DNA of 64,000 nt, from NCBI GenBank assembly GCA_963695415.1, contig CAVOGL010000013.1, forward strand, positions 74,241-138,240. Reading direction: 5' to 3'. Below, in pieces: positions 26,763 to 36,833 of this stretch. The notes beneath the pieces are model-generated. The model worked only from the letters and a program-made list of their open reading frames with translations, was not told the DNA's origin and did not search any database. The position numbers and the translations under genes are program-made. Positions within the stretch are counted from its first letter, which is position 1. The number at the start of each line of letters is the position of its first letter. This DNA is from CAVXWV01 sp963695415 (lineage in GTDB: Bacteria; Chloroflexota; Anaerolineae; Anaerolineales; UBA4823).

Positions 26763-28143
26763 TCAACGGGTCAACATTTTTCCGCGGTTCGCAAGACCCT
26801 GAGGGTCGATTGCCATTTGAAGGTCAAGCATGGTCTCGATGTCTTCTTTGCTGAACATTTTCGGCAGATATTCCTTCTTCTCAACACCAACTCCATGTTC
26901 ACCTGTGATGGATCCGCCCAGGTCGATACAAAGATCCATGATTTTTGCGCTCAATTCCTTTGCACGTTTGAACTCCGCCTCGTCCCGCCCATCATAAAGG
27001 ATCAAGGGGTGTAGATTTCCATCTCCGGCATGAAACACGTTTGCCACCCGGATGTTATACGACTGACTTAATTTCCCTATTTCAACCAATGCCTGTCCCA
27101 ATTTGCCCCTCGGGACAACACCATCCTGCACGAGATAATCCGGGCTTAACCTGCCTACGGCGGAGAAAGCACTTTTTCTGCCTTTCCATATCGCCGCTCG
27201 TTCCGAGTCGTTCTGGGCGATACGGACTTCGTTTGATCCTGATGCAGAGATGATTCCCATCAAGCGCTGAAAATCGTATTCAACCTGGGTTTGCTCACCC
27301 TCCAACTCGACAATCAACAATGCGACTGCATCTGCGGGATAATTGGCTTTCACGGCAGCCTGGGCGGCGTGAATGGCGAGATGATCCATGATTTCGATGG
27401 CGCCAGGGAGTATCCCGGCAGACACGATTCTGGCCACGGTGGTTCCAGCTTCCTCAAGGCTTTGGTAGGACGCTAAAACGGTGCGGTAACTGGCGGGTTT
27501 TGGCATCAAGCGCAGTGTGATTTCGAGCGCGATACCCGTTAATCCTTCGGATCCGACAAACACCCCGGTCAGATCAGGACCGATGAATTCCTGGTTTTGG
27601 TTGCCAAGGTGGACAACTTCACCATCCGGCAGTACAGCCTTGATTGCCAGCACATGGCTGCTGGTCACACCGTTCTTCAGGCAGTGCGCCCCGCCGGCAT
27701 TAAACCCCAGGTTTCCGCCAATAGTTGAAATCAATTGGCTGGAAGGGTCAGGCGCATAATATAACCCGAACTGAGCTGCCGCTTTACTGACGTCTGAGTT
27801 GATCACACCGGGCTCGACGACGGCGATCCGGTCTTGAGGTTTGACCTCGATGATACGGTTAAGGCGGTTCAGTGCGATCAGTACCCCGCTTTCCACCGGT
27901 AATGATCCACCGGAAAGACTGGTACCGCTGCCACGGGCGACAAAGGGTACGCCATAATGGCTGCACAACCTCACCGACTCGATGACTTCGTCTTGCGTTT
28001 CGGGTATCACCACAACCAGTGGGAGCTGTCTATAAGCAGTCAGCGCGGTCTGATTCGTAGGCAGCTAATTGTGCGGGTGACTCAAGCAGCCGTTCTTTCG
28101 GAAATAACTGTCTGAGTGGTTTGATGATTGCGTATTTGTCCAT
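26763..28143 (-). CDS. glcD: Glycolate oxidase FAD-linked subunit GlcD (one frameshift)
   Basis: An FAD-linked 2-hydroxyacid dehydrogenase subunit of about 459 residues. The FAD domain shows VPFVARGSGTSLSGGSLP, VVEPGVINSDVSKAA, YYAPDPSSQLISTIGGNLGFNAGGAHC and FVGSEGLTGIALEITLRL. The C-terminal domain shows NVFHAGDGNLHPLI and GSITGEHGVGVEKKEYL, the GlcD/D-LDH signature. The first about 34 codons (MDKYAIIKPLRQLFP start at 28143) are in another frame. Removing one C near 28042 joins them through AYESDALTAYRQLPLVVVIPET. The ATG at 28143 has AGGTGA upstream. First gene of the glc run, divergent from the GH9 gene. Confidence 0.9.
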
Positions 28144-28407
28144 GGCTTCACCTGGGTCTCGAAAGAAATCGATCTGACATGCAAAACGGTCAACCGGGTG
28201 GTGACAGGATTTCGATGATTTTGGAATACCCTCAAAACCGTCAACATGCCTGGTTAAGGTCGTATGGCACCTTGATATTACCATGTTACAATCGGTATTG
28301 CGGCTGGATTCAACTCACCGGTCATATGAAAATCCTGATATTTTTGGGGATTGGTAATACCAAATTCACTTGCCATCACTCTGAAACAAAATAGAAATGG
28401 AGCGAAG

Positions 28408-30819
28408 ATGCCCACTGTATGGAAGATAAATGACGATGAAACCCTTTCCGCACCAGGCAGCAGCTTGCTGGTTTTCCATGATTTCTACCCGGAAGGACAT
28501 CAGGGAGGGATTGAGCTGCTCTTACATGGTGAGCGGCTGTTGACGAACGGAGATGTCCGACTGGTAAGTACTCCCGGGCAGTGGGACCTGATCCCAGAGG
28601 TCATATCCAGGTCTGTTATACCCGGCAGCGAGCGCGTTGACGTTTCTTTGAAGTATCCTCAAGTGGATATCCATTACTTAATCTCACTTTGGGGTGAGGG
28701 TGAATCAATCCACATTCAGGTTGTCCTGCAGTCTGAACTGCCAGCTGACCTGCCGGTGGATCCAGGTTTCAATTTTGAATTATTCCCCCCAGCTTATTTC
28801 GGGAAAAGTTACCACATAGGTGATTCTTACGGCGTATTCCCGCCTCAAGCCAATGGTCCGACCCAGGCGGATGCTACCGGGCAATCCTTCGGTAGTGGTC
28901 CAAGGCTGGTAGCCGCGCTTGAAGATGAGCACCATCACATTGAGATAAATAGAGAAGATGGGGCGTTAATTTTGCTGGATGGGCGTAATAATGCGGAAAA
29001 TGGGTGGTTTGTAGTCCGGGCGCCCATCACGCATCGGGAAGCGGGAATTGTTGTCTCACTCTCAATCACCCCGCACCGCATTCCAGGATGGCACAGACAG
29101 CCTGTAATGCTTTTCTCGCAGGTTGGATATCACCCAATGGGTGAAAAAAGATTGCTGGTCGAGCTGGACCCGAGCGCGCCGGTACCCGGACCGGTTTCCC
29201 TGGAATACCTGGATCCTTCCCAAGGATTCGTGCCGGTTTGTGCCGGGGGATTACTGCCATGGGGCAGGTTCCTGTGCTACGATTACGGCGTTTTCGACTT
29301 TACGCTCATCGACCAACCCGGGCTGTACCAGCTGCGCCTGGGAAACCAGGTTACACCACCCTTCCCAATCGCCGAGGACGTTTACCAGCGTAATGTTTGG
29401 CAGCCGACTTTTGAGACACATTTTCCGGTGCAAATGTGTCACATGGCTGTTCTCGATAACATGCGCATCTGGCACGCTGCCTGCCATCTTGATGATGCCC
29501 TGCAGGCTCCGCTTCACCAGGTTCATTTCGACAGTTACCGGCAAAGTGGTGAGACCGAAACACCATACCAACCTCTGGAACATATCCCCTATCTGGACCA
29601 GGGAGGTTGGCATGATGCAGGTGATTTTGACCTTGCTGCCGGCTCCCAGGCGAGCACAACATTCACATTAGCGCTCGTACGCGAAGTATTCGAATTGTCA
29701 AGCGACCAGACAACGGTGCGTTGGGAAGACCGCACGGTCCTCTTGCACAAACCTGATGGTATCCCCGATATCGTCCAGCAAGTTGCCCATGGCGCCCTCA
29801 ACTTGCTATCAGGTTACCGGGTGTACCGCCATCATGGTGAACCGGGGCATTCGTTTATCGGCATCATCGAGGACACTCTCGATCGCTATGCTATGCTGGG
29901 AGATACAGCCTCGATGACGGATAACAGGGTGTATGACGGGAAACTGGGAAGTCAGGATGTTGTTGGTGAAAGATCAGGTAAGTTAGATGATCGTTGGGCA
30001 TTCACCAACCGCCATACCGCGCTCGAATACAAGGTGATAGGCGCCCTTCTGGCAGCAGGAAGAGTTTTGAAGGGTTGGTACGACGATTTAGCCGAGGAAT
30101 GTCTGCAAACAGCGCAAAACGCCTGGGAGACAGAACACAAGCGCCCCATCGCTGTTGGACCCAATTGTTATGTTCCCGGGCATCCGGACGTCCAGGAGAT
30201 CCTGGCGGCGATCGAATTACTGGTCACTTGGCAGCACGATACGGTTGCTGACTGGATCCTTTCCCGTTGGGACACGATCCAATCAAACTTTTCTTCCATT
30301 GCCTGGAGCCTGGCAAGGGTGGCGCATCTTTTTAAGGACACTGATTTTAATAAAAAGTTTTATAAGCTCCTTGAGAAATTGGCTCAAGACCTGGAAGAAG
30401 AATTGGCACGCAATCCCTTTGGTGTTCCTTTCCATCCCCATGTTTGGGGGGTTGGCTGGAGTATCCAGGCTCAAGCCGTGCAAGTGTATTTCCTGGTGAG
30501 GCAGTATCCGAATTTATTCGGGAGCGAAATTATCCAAAGGGCATTCAATTATATGTTGGGCTGCCATCCTGCATCAAGTACTTCACTTGTATCCGGTGTC
30601 GGAGCGCAATCTCTACTGGTCGCCTACGGTCAAAACCGTGCAGAATGGTCCTATATCCCAGGTGGGGTTGCCTCAGGTCCGAACCTGGTACGACCGGATT
30701 TCCCCGAGTTGAAAGAACCCTATCCTTATATCTGGCAGCAGTCAGAATATGTCATCGGGGGGGCTGCCAGCCATATTTTCTTGACCCTGGCAGTGGATGA
30801 GTTGTTAAAAGAAAAATGA
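28408..30819 (+). CDS. Glycoside hydrolase family 9 protein without signal peptide
   Basis: An 803-residue protein. The N-terminal about 245 residues are beta-rich with no family I recognise. Then comes an Ig-like domain (FSQVGYHPMGEKRLLVEL onward), the N-terminal domain typical of many GH9 enzymes. The (alpha/alpha)6 catalytic domain follows. It has GGWHDAGDFD with the candidate base pair D403/D406, GIPDIVQQVAHGALNLL, a late NYMLGCHPASSTSLVSG and WQQSEYVIGGAAS with the candidate acid E780. GH9 enzymes cleave beta-1,4-glucans or act on chito-/cello-oligosaccharides. There is no export signal, so a cytoplasmic role on imported oligosaccharides is likely. ATG 28408 has GGAG 5 nt upstream. The frame extends further upstream without good start signals. 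Confidence 0.82.
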   Translation: MPTVWKINDDETLSAPGSSLLVFHDFYPEGHQGGIELLLHGERLLTNGDVRLVSTPGQWDLIPEVISRSVIPGSERVDVSLKYPQVDIHYLISLWGEGESIHIQVVLQSELPADLPVDPGFNFELFPPAYFGKSYHIGDSYGVFPPQANGPTQADATGQSFGSGPRLVAALEDEHHHIEINREDGALILLDGRNNAENGWFVVRAPITHREAGIVVSLSITPHRIPGWHRQPVMLFSQVGYHPMGEKRLLVELDPSAPVPGPVSLEYLDPSQGFVPVCAGGLLPWGRFLCYDYGVFDFTLIDQPGLYQLRLGNQVTPPFPIAEDVYQRNVWQPTFETHFPVQMCHMAVLDNMRIWHAACHLDDALQAPLHQVHFDSYRQSGETETPYQPLEHIPYLDQGGWHDAGDFDLAAGSQASTTFTLALVREVFELSSDQTTVRWEDRTVLLHKPDGIPDIVQQVAHGALNLLSGYRVYRHHGEPGHSFIGIIEDTLDRYAMLGDTASMTDNRVYDGKLGSQDVVGERSGKLDDRWAFTNRHTALEYKVIGALLAAGRVLKGWYDDLAEECLQTAQNAWETEHKRPIAVGPNCYVPGHPDVQEILAAIELLVTWQHDTVADWILSRWDTIQSNFSSIAWSLARVAHLFKDTDFNKKFYKLLEKLAQDLEEELARNPFGVPFHPHVWGVGWSIQAQAVQVYFLVRQYPNLFGSEIIQRAFNYMLGCHPASSTSLVSGVGAQSLLVAYGQNRAEWSYIPGGVASGPNLVRPDFPELKEPYPYIWQQSEYVIGGAASHIFLTLAVDELLKEK

Positions 30820-30895
30820 AGCGTTAATGTTTGGAACGGTGATCCTGGTGACTCGGTACGGGAATTATGCCGCACTCAATCTGATGAGTGGGTCT

Positions 30896-30924
30896 CTGAC
30901 TGCCAGATAAAATAAAGTTATAAT
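30896..30924 (+). promoter_or_regulatory. Promoter candidate of the pseudokinase gene
   Basis: CTGACT (30896-30901), 17 bp, then a perfect TATAAT (30919-30924), 79 bp before the ATG at 31004. The 184-bp gap after the GH9 gene shows nothing else besides AAGGAGG at 30987-30993. Confidence 0.55.
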
Positions 30925-31003
30925 AACCTAATAATTGAGACACCTGTTAATCGAGTACAGGTCGTCCTTGAGACCCAATTCTCTCTAAGGAGGAGACAAA
31001 AGG

Positions 31004-33979
31004 ATGAACGACAACCAGACCGGAAAAACGGTTGGAAATTACATTCTCCTTCGGGAGGAAAGAAAAACTCGTGTCGTCACCGAGTATTGGGGAAGATCGG
31101 TCGATCTTTCGCGTGAGGTGACGTGTTATGTTCTACTCCCGAACCTCAGCCAGGACGAAGCAATTTCCAACAAATTCCAGTCGCTGGCACAGACCGCTGC
31201 CAGCTTATACCATCCTGGGTTGATCCGCGTACTTGAACACGGTAAACTACCTGATCCTGCGGAAGAAGGCTACTTAATTAGCGAATGGATTCCTGGAGCT
31301 AATATGGCTGAACTTTTGGCGCAGATGAAAGATGAGGGTAATTGGGTTACCATGGGTGAGGCAGTCCGCCTGGTACGCCAGCTGGCTCTCATATTCGATG
31401 AGGTGCGTAATGCAGGTGCTGTGAGGGTAGTGAACACGGCATTGATAAAGTTTCGCGCCTCCCCCATTGAACAGCTGCCTTATACGCCAGTGGTGGTAGA
31501 TCTGGGGTTGGAAACCTTGCTTATGGATGAAAGTGCAGCCAACTCGCGTGGTGCACCGCCATACCTTTCTCCCGAGGGGGCGTTAAACCAGCCTACCGAT
31601 CCGCGCAGTGACGTTTATTCTCTGGGTGTGCTCTTATATGAACTGACTACGGGTCAGCTTCCCTTCCCAGTAGTCACCCAAACCGATGCTGCGCGTTACC
31701 ATCCCCGCCAGCCGCTGCCTCCGCCAAGGTCACTGCGCCCGGACATGCCCCAATCTTTAGAGGCAGTAATCATCCGAGCACTTCAGAAAGTTCCTGGAAG
31801 CCGTTTCGAGACCCTTGCAAATTTCGCTGAGGAACTCAGCTGGCTTCTGCCAGGATTAGATGGTGTTGTTGACCCGCCACCCGTGTTTGAAAAATCGATC
31901 TCCCTGGCAGCTTTGTACCTGGCTTCGTTGGGCGATCATCGCCTGTATGCCGAAAAAATCGCACCTGCTCTTTTGGCTTCGGATAAACCATACAAGGACC
32001 CTGCTACCCGTCCTGTTTCCCCGAATCCTGACCCAATCGGGGAAAATGGGAAGATCGAGGTGACCGTCGACCAGGTGCAGCTTTCCGTTGAACCTGGCAG
32101 GACCGCATCCACCGTTGTGGTAGTGCACAATTCCGCTGATGTTGAAGCTGAATTCAACATCAGCATTGAAGGTGTTGCACCAGAGTGGGTGGCATTATCA
32201 CCTCGGAAGTTCACTTTGAAAGTTGGTGAACAAAAAACTGCCCAATTAATCTTCAAACCTCCCCGACTCTCTAGAACACGTGCAGGCAGGTACCCGATCA
32301 CGGTACGTGTCAGGTCTACAGAAAAGGTTTTGTTGCAGGGTGAAGCCTCAATCACTCTCACAATTGGAGTGTACAACCAATTCAGGCTGGAATTTCCATC
32401 ACCCAGGACGCAAGGGGATGAATCTACCGAGATCTTAATCACAAACACGGGCAATGTGCTTGATACATACACCATTTCACCTGTCGATATCGATGGTGAA
32501 TTGGGTTTTGAACCGGAACAATCCCAGGTTCGCTTGAATCCAGAACAGGTTGGGAAAGCTGAATTCAAGCCATATCTCAGCTCCTTACGGCTTTTTGGGG
32601 GAGTGCGCAGTCACGCTTACACGGTGTCTGTCAAGGCTGCGAGTGGAGAAAAACAAAACCAAACTGGAGAACATGTTTCAACCTCGCTCTTGCCAGCATG
32701 GGTGCCCTTAATTCTCTTACTGGTGTGCATGTGTTTTACCGCCGCTGGCTTATTCTACCTGACGCGTAACACTTTCCAGGGGACCAGCGCTCAGCGCACC
32801 TCAATGGCTTTGCGTACAAGCACATTTGACGCAGCGCAAAGCACGCTGCAGGCTGCCACGTTAACGGTGCAGGCGCTCGAGAATGCAAACCAGGCAACCA
32901 TTATGGCTGTGACACAGACTGCCCAGGCGGTTACCGAACAGGCTGCCACTCAACAGGTGAACGCAACAATTACTTCCATCGCTGAGACAGCGACAGCTAT
33001 AGCGGCAGAATCTACTTCGCAGGCAGACGCCACATCGGCTGTGTTCTTCACTCAGACGGCTGTCGCCAGGGAAACCGAGCAGTCCGGACTGGGTTCGACA
33101 GCCACGGCAGTCGCCCTGACTGCAACCGCCCAAACCGGGCAGCTCATGACTGCTACCGCACAGGTTGGCAACAGCCAGACCGCGACAGCACAGGCGGGTA
33201 TGTTCTTGACCGCGACTGCACAAACCGCTTTCAGTAAAACTGCGACAGCACAGGCAGGATTGATCCAAACTGCTACGGCTCAGGCAGGCTTCAGCGGAAC
33301 CGCTACCGCCCAGGCAGCGACTGCGACAGCGCAGGCTAACCTGACCAAAACACCGGTGCTGAAGAAAATCGCCTATTTTTATTTGACCAGTACGGGTCTG
33401 GGAAAGGATTACCAGGAGTTCTTGCAGCCACATGGCTATCAGGTGGAATTGAAACCGCTTGATTCCATTCCCAGCACAGATTTGAACCAATATCGTGTAA
33501 TTCTCATCGCACCTGAAACCGGTCAGGATGGTAATTGGGGCGACGCCAACGGAACCTGGGCAAATAAGATCGTCAACAGTAACCTGCCCGTAATCGGTTT
33601 GGGAGAAGGGGGGTTTAATCTTTTTGGAAAGACCAACATGCCAATCGGGTACCCAAATGGGATTGGCTCTTCGAGCAAAGATATTTTCGTTCTCAACCCA
33701 AATGATCTGCTCTGGAAGACGCCAAACCCCATCCCCATCCCCGGAAACAAGGTCATCCAGGTCTACAACAATGATGTAGACACCATCATGAGCAACCTGC
33801 AGCCTCCATTCCCGGCAAACATTCTGGCTTACGTTCAGTGGCCTGAAAATGTGAACCAGTTCTCGATCATCCGCCAGGATGGTCGCATGGTCCTGTGGGG
33901 TTTCAGAGAAACGCCGAAAGAGCTGACCCCCAGCGGAGCTTCCCTGCTGCTTAATTTCCTTGCAGAGTTAACCAAGTAA
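31004..33979 (+). CDS. Membrane pseudokinase with TATAQ repeats and extracellular C-terminal domain
   Basis: A 991-residue protein. Residues 11-285 form a Ser/Thr-kinase-like domain. The C-lobe is well kept (GAPPYLSPEGAL, SDVYSLGVLLYELTTGQLPF). The glycine loop is absent, the VAIK lysine position reads REVTCYVLLP (Y42), the HRD-loop region reads GAVRVVNTALIKF, and DFG is DLG (166-168). Residues about 350-555 hold two beta domains of the NEW3/CARDB kind (LSVEPGRTASTVVVVHN, EILITNTGNVLDTYTI). One membrane helix follows (about 565-587), then an Ala/Thr/Gln-rich stalk. The stalk includes a run of decapeptides starting TATAQ from residue 706. The C-terminal domain (about 785-991) has alternating strands and helices. 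I infer a signal or scaffold protein, not an active kinase. Confidence 0.8.
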   Translation: MNDNQTGKTVGNYILLREERKTRVVTEYWGRSVDLSREVTCYVLLPNLSQDEAISNKFQSLAQTAASLYHPGLIRVLEHGKLPDPAEEGYLISEWIPGANMAELLAQMKDEGNWVTMGEAVRLVRQLALIFDEVRNAGAVRVVNTALIKFRASPIEQLPYTPVVVDLGLETLLMDESAANSRGAPPYLSPEGALNQPTDPRSDVYSLGVLLYELTTGQLPFPVVTQTDAARYHPRQPLPPPRSLRPDMPQSLEAVIIRALQKVPGSRFETLANFAEELSWLLPGLDGVVDPPPVFEKSISLAALYLASLGDHRLYAEKIAPALLASDKPYKDPATRPVSPNPDPIGENGKIEVTVDQVQLSVEPGRTASTVVVVHNSADVEAEFNISIEGVAPEWVALSPRKFTLKVGEQKTAQLIFKPPRLSRTRAGRYPITVRVRSTEKVLLQGEASITLTIGVYNQFRLEFPSPRTQGDESTEILITNTGNVLDTYTISPVDIDGELGFEPEQSQVRLNPEQVGKAEFKPYLSSLRLFGGVRSHAYTVSVKAASGEKQNQTGEHVSTSLLPAWVPLILLLVCMCFTAAGLFYLTRNTFQGTSAQRTSMALRTSTFDAAQSTLQAATLTVQALENANQATIMAVTQTAQAVTEQAATQQVNATITSIAETATAIAAESTSQADATSAVFFTQTAVARETEQSGLGSTATAVALTATAQTGQLMTATAQVGNSQTATAQAGMFLTATAQTAFSKTATAQAGLIQTATAQAGFSGTATAQAATATAQANLTKTPVLKKIAYFYLTSTGLGKDYQEFLQPHGYQVELKPLDSIPSTDLNQYRVILIAPETGQDGNWGDANGTWANKIVNSNLPVIGLGEGGFNLFGKTNMPIGYPNGIGSSSKDIFVLNPNDLLWKTPNPIPIPGNKVIQVYNNDVDTIMSNLQPPFPANILAYVQWPENVNQFSIIRQDGRMVLWGFRETPKELTPSGASLLLNFLAELTK
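33119..33345 (+). repeat. 30-bp coding repeat (TATAQ decapeptides)
   Basis: Six in-register decapeptides, each TATAQ plus five variable residues, followed by a 7-residue and a final copy. The DNA copies vary at third positions, so the repeat is kept at protein level. It forms the stalk after the membrane helix. Confidence 0.85.
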
Positions 33980-33996
33980 GCTGAGACGGCTGGCAA

Positions 33997-34636
33997 ATGC
34001 AAAAAAGAATTGTTGTAGTCGCCGGGAACATTGGTGCAGGCAAGACTTCGCTGACAGAACGGTTGGGCGCCAGGTTGGGTTGGACAACCGCATTCGAGTC
34101 CGTCGCCGATAACCCCTATTTACCAGATTTCTATGCAAACATGGGGCAGTGGTCGTTCCACTTGCAGGTGTTCTTTTTAGGGCACCGCGCTGACCAATAT
34201 CTGCAGTTGTCCAGGGATAGCAACTCTGTGATCCTGGATCGCAGTATTTATGAGGACGCGATGATTTTCTCGCGAGCGCTTGCACCACCTCGGAAACCTT
34301 AACGAACGTGATTATCTTTCCTACCGCAGGATCTTTGACCTGGTTGTTTCCAACCTTCCATCGCCTGACCTGTTGATCTATTTGAAATGCCCTGTCGAAG
34401 TGTTGATGAAAAGAATCCGGCGTCGAGCACGTGAGATTGAATCCGGGATCTCTGCAGATTATCTCGCGCTGCTTGGAGCATATTATGATGAGTGGATGGC
34501 AGTGTATGATGTTTGCCCGGTTTTGACCATTCGTACCGATGACCTGGATTTTGTCAACAAGCCAAAACACCTGGATATCGTTGTCAATCGTATCCAGGAT
34601 AAATTATCGGGAAAAGAAGAAGTGATCTTCGACTGA
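33997..34636 (+). CDS. Deoxynucleoside kinase, dAdo/dGuo kinase type (one frameshift)
   Basis: A dNK-family salvage kinase of about 212 residues that phosphorylates deoxynucleosides with ATP. Seen are the P-loop VVAGNIGAGKTSLTERL (7-23), FESVADNPYLPDFY, the substrate-site FFLGHRADQY, the ERS-like LDRSIYEDAMIF, and, after the break, LIYLKCPVEVLMKRIRRRAREIE (lid). The frame changes near 34279, where one extra base separates SRAL from HHLGNLNERDYLSY. Joining gives a normal-length family member. It is 17 bp after the pseudokinase gene and convergent with the UbiA gene. Confidence 0.85.
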
Positions 34637-34646
34637 CCAGGTACCG

Positions 34647-35654
34647 TTAATTGATCAGCGGCATGATGTAACCGAGGATCAGATCCAGGATCAATCCAGA
34701 TAGGAAAAGAAGACCGAAGGTGCGGTTGTGAACGAATGCAGCTGCAACGAAATAATTGGGCCAGACGTCCGGATAGTCTGTTGGTTTTTCTTCGGGTCGG
34801 GGCTTGAGCAGCATTGGGAAGAATCTAATAAATGTGCGTAAGGCAACCAGCACGATCAACATCACCCAGCTGAAGAAGCCGGTCAGTACCAGGTATATCA
34901 CCAGGAGATACTGTAAAACCCACATGCCCAACAGCATGTAGCGTGCTGCCTTTTCGCCGATGACGACTGGCAGGGTGTAAATTTTCTGGCTTTTGTCCAT
35001 TTCGTACTTATCGATGTGTTTACCAAAAATCACACCCGTGACCCCAAGGGCATACGGCAGTCCAGCGAGTACGACATTCCAATCCCAGGCACCGGTGATG
35101 ACATAATACCCACCGCCAATCATCAGCGGACCCCAAACTATCAACACTGAGATCTCACCCAGGGCGATGTATTTTAAGGGATAGGTGTAGAAGAGCACGA
35201 ATATTGCCCCCAAACCCAATAACACCAGGGCAGGCAGACCGCGCGCCAAGACCAATGCTGCGCCTGCACCCAGGGCAATTGCGCCAGTAACAGATGCGTA
35301 AATTAACAGCTGCTTCTTGGACAGCAAGCCATGTACCAGCGGCTGCGGACCATATTGAGAGCGGTAATAATTATCCTCATCCACCCCCTTTACGTAATCC
35401 GTGTAATCATTCAGCAGGTTGTTGGTGGCGTGTGCCATAACGAGTCCGATTGCCAGTAAGACCCAGTATCCCAGGTGGAAATTTCCGTGATCGAGCGCAA
35501 TGATTCCGGCGATGGTGGCTGATAAAAAGGTCATAATCAGAACCACTGCACGTGTGGCGATTAACCATTTAGAAATAATATCCAACTGATCCCATTCTTC
35601 TTTGGAAATGCGTGGGATGACCTGTAATGCTTTCCTCCACATGGATACGTTCAT
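34647..35654 (-). CDS. UbiA-family prenyltransferase
   Basis: A 335-residue membrane protein with about eight or nine helices. The first aspartate-rich motif is NNLLNDYTDYVKGVDEDN (about 72-89), the second is GKHIDKYEMDKSQ (about 206-218). These bind the Mg-diphosphate of a prenyl donor in MenA/UbiA enzymes, which attach isoprenoid chains to quinone precursors or related acceptors. The resemblance is closest to MenA-type proteins, but the acceptor cannot be read from sequence. I chose the ATG at 35654 because GGAGG ends 6 nt before it. The open frame extends 30 codons further into the upstream gene. It is the last gene of the long - strand run, 23 bp after the second alanine-dehydrogenase-like gene. 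Confidence 0.85.
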   Translation of the reverse strand: MNVSMWRKALQVIPRISKEEWDQLDIISKWLIATRAVVLIMTFLSATIAGIIALDHGNFHLGYWVLLAIGLVMAHATNNLLNDYTDYVKGVDEDNYYRSQYGPQPLVHGLLSKKQLLIYASVTGAIALGAGAALVLARGLPALVLLGLGAIFVLFYTYPLKYIALGEISVLIVWGPLMIGGGYYVITGAWDWNVVLAGLPYALGVTGVIFGKHIDKYEMDKSQKIYTLPVVIGEKAARYMLLGMWVLQYLLVIYLVLTGFFSWVMLIVLVALRTFIRFFPMLLKPRPEEKPTDYPDVWPNYFVAAAFVHNRTFGLLFLSGLILDLILGYIMPLIN

Positions 35655-35677
35655 GTCATTCCTCCGGCGAAAAAGTT

Positions 35678-36781
35678 CTACCAGGCATTCAGGCTGGCTC
35701 TGTATAAAGCTCTTTGAAAATAATCCCCATCCAGGGAAAGACAATCATACCCACATTTCAACAAAGATTCCATTAATGGTTCCAACTGGTGTGCGTAATG
35801 GACCATGCTGGCTTCAGGATGGATGCCAGGCCATGAATAACATGTCACCGTTGTTCTGCGACAGGAACAAGGAATACCTTCTGGTATTGTGTTGGTCCAA
35901 TCTGCGTCTTCAGGTTGGAAAATATATTTATCCAGATTACCCTGGGGAATGCCCTCGATCCCACGCACAACCGGGGGATGAATCTCCATCGTGTAAGGAT
36001 CAACGGAAAGATCAACGATCACTGCATGTTCCGGAAGCAAACCAATCCAATCATTGGGAATCAGAGCAACACTGGTGTCTCGGCGTTGAGCCGCATCCAC
36101 CAGGATGTCAGCCTGTTGCAAGAATTCCTTAAAGATCTCTGGATGAGAGGTTGCGCTCCTTCCCAGGGCTTGGGCAATCGCAACGCCTCCTGGTTTCATC
36201 ATGTACTCGTTGTTGCGTTCAACATTACCCAGTTTTGTTGCTGCGTCCAGCGCATGCCTGCCGACCATTCCTGTCCCGATGACAAGAACCCGGATGGGTG
36301 AATTGTCTGGTTTTTGCAGCCCTGCGAGTTTATGCTCCAATTGGTCAAATGCGACTTCCAGACCATTCCACGCAACTGCTTTCATGTTTTCCACCAGGCG
36401 CTGGTTCTGATCATTAACGATGCTGTCCATAGATATGGCACGCCGTGTCATCGTTTTCAATTTGTTGATCCGCCTGGGTCGTGTGGGGAAATGAAGCATG
36501 CTGATCAAGCAGGAATTTTCACCAAGAAATTCGTATTCACTCATTCGTGGCGACCGCAGGATAACAACGTAATCTTTTTGATAGCAGTTTTCTCGGGAAG
36601 TAAATGAAACGGTTGTTTGACCTCTCATATATTCATCCATGGTAAAACCACTCCTGGACCCATAACCATCCTCCAGGTAAACGTGAACACCTCTGAGCGC
36701 TAAGAACTGGATAAAATCTGGCAGGAAAACACGTTTTTCCCCGCTCTCGTTCTTCATGCGTAAGAAACTGATTGAACTCAT
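35678..36781 (-). CDS. Alanine dehydrogenase/PNT-like protein, paralog 2
   Basis: A 367-residue protein related along its length to the gene just upstream. The N-terminal part has GEKRVFLPDFI (R17, like the pyruvate-binding Arg of alanine dehydrogenase) and EDGYGSRSGF. The substrate lysine region reads VILRSPR (R76 instead of Lys), while the catalytic-His region SMLHFPTR is kept (H97). The Rossmann motif VLVIGTGMVGRHALDAA follows. The segment that would hold the acidic ribose-binding residue is replaced by a polar loop, so NAD binding is uncertain. Shared C-terminal motifs with paralog 1 are DLSVDPY, GIEGIPQGNL and CYSWPGIHPEA. It may be a specialised or non-catalytic copy. Confidence 0.7.
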   Translation of the reverse strand: MSSISFLRMKNESGEKRVFLPDFIQFLALRGVHVYLEDGYGSRSGFTMDEYMRGQTTVSFTSRENCYQKDYVVILRSPRMSEYEFLGENSCLISMLHFPTRPRRINKLKTMTRRAISMDSIVNDQNQRLVENMKAVAWNGLEVAFDQLEHKLAGLQKPDNSPIRVLVIGTGMVGRHALDAATKLGNVERNNEYMMKPGGVAIAQALGRSATSHPEIFKEFLQQADILVDAAQRRDTSVALIPNDWIGLLPEHAVIVDLSVDPYTMEIHPPVVRGIEGIPQGNLDKYIFQPEDADWTNTIPEGIPCSCRRTTVTCYSWPGIHPEASMVHYAHQLEPLMESLLKCGYDCLSLDGDYFQRALYRASLNAW

Positions 36782-36833
36782 GTAAACACTTTTCCTTTGT
36801 TAAGTCCCAACATCTAGAAAATGGAAACTATTC

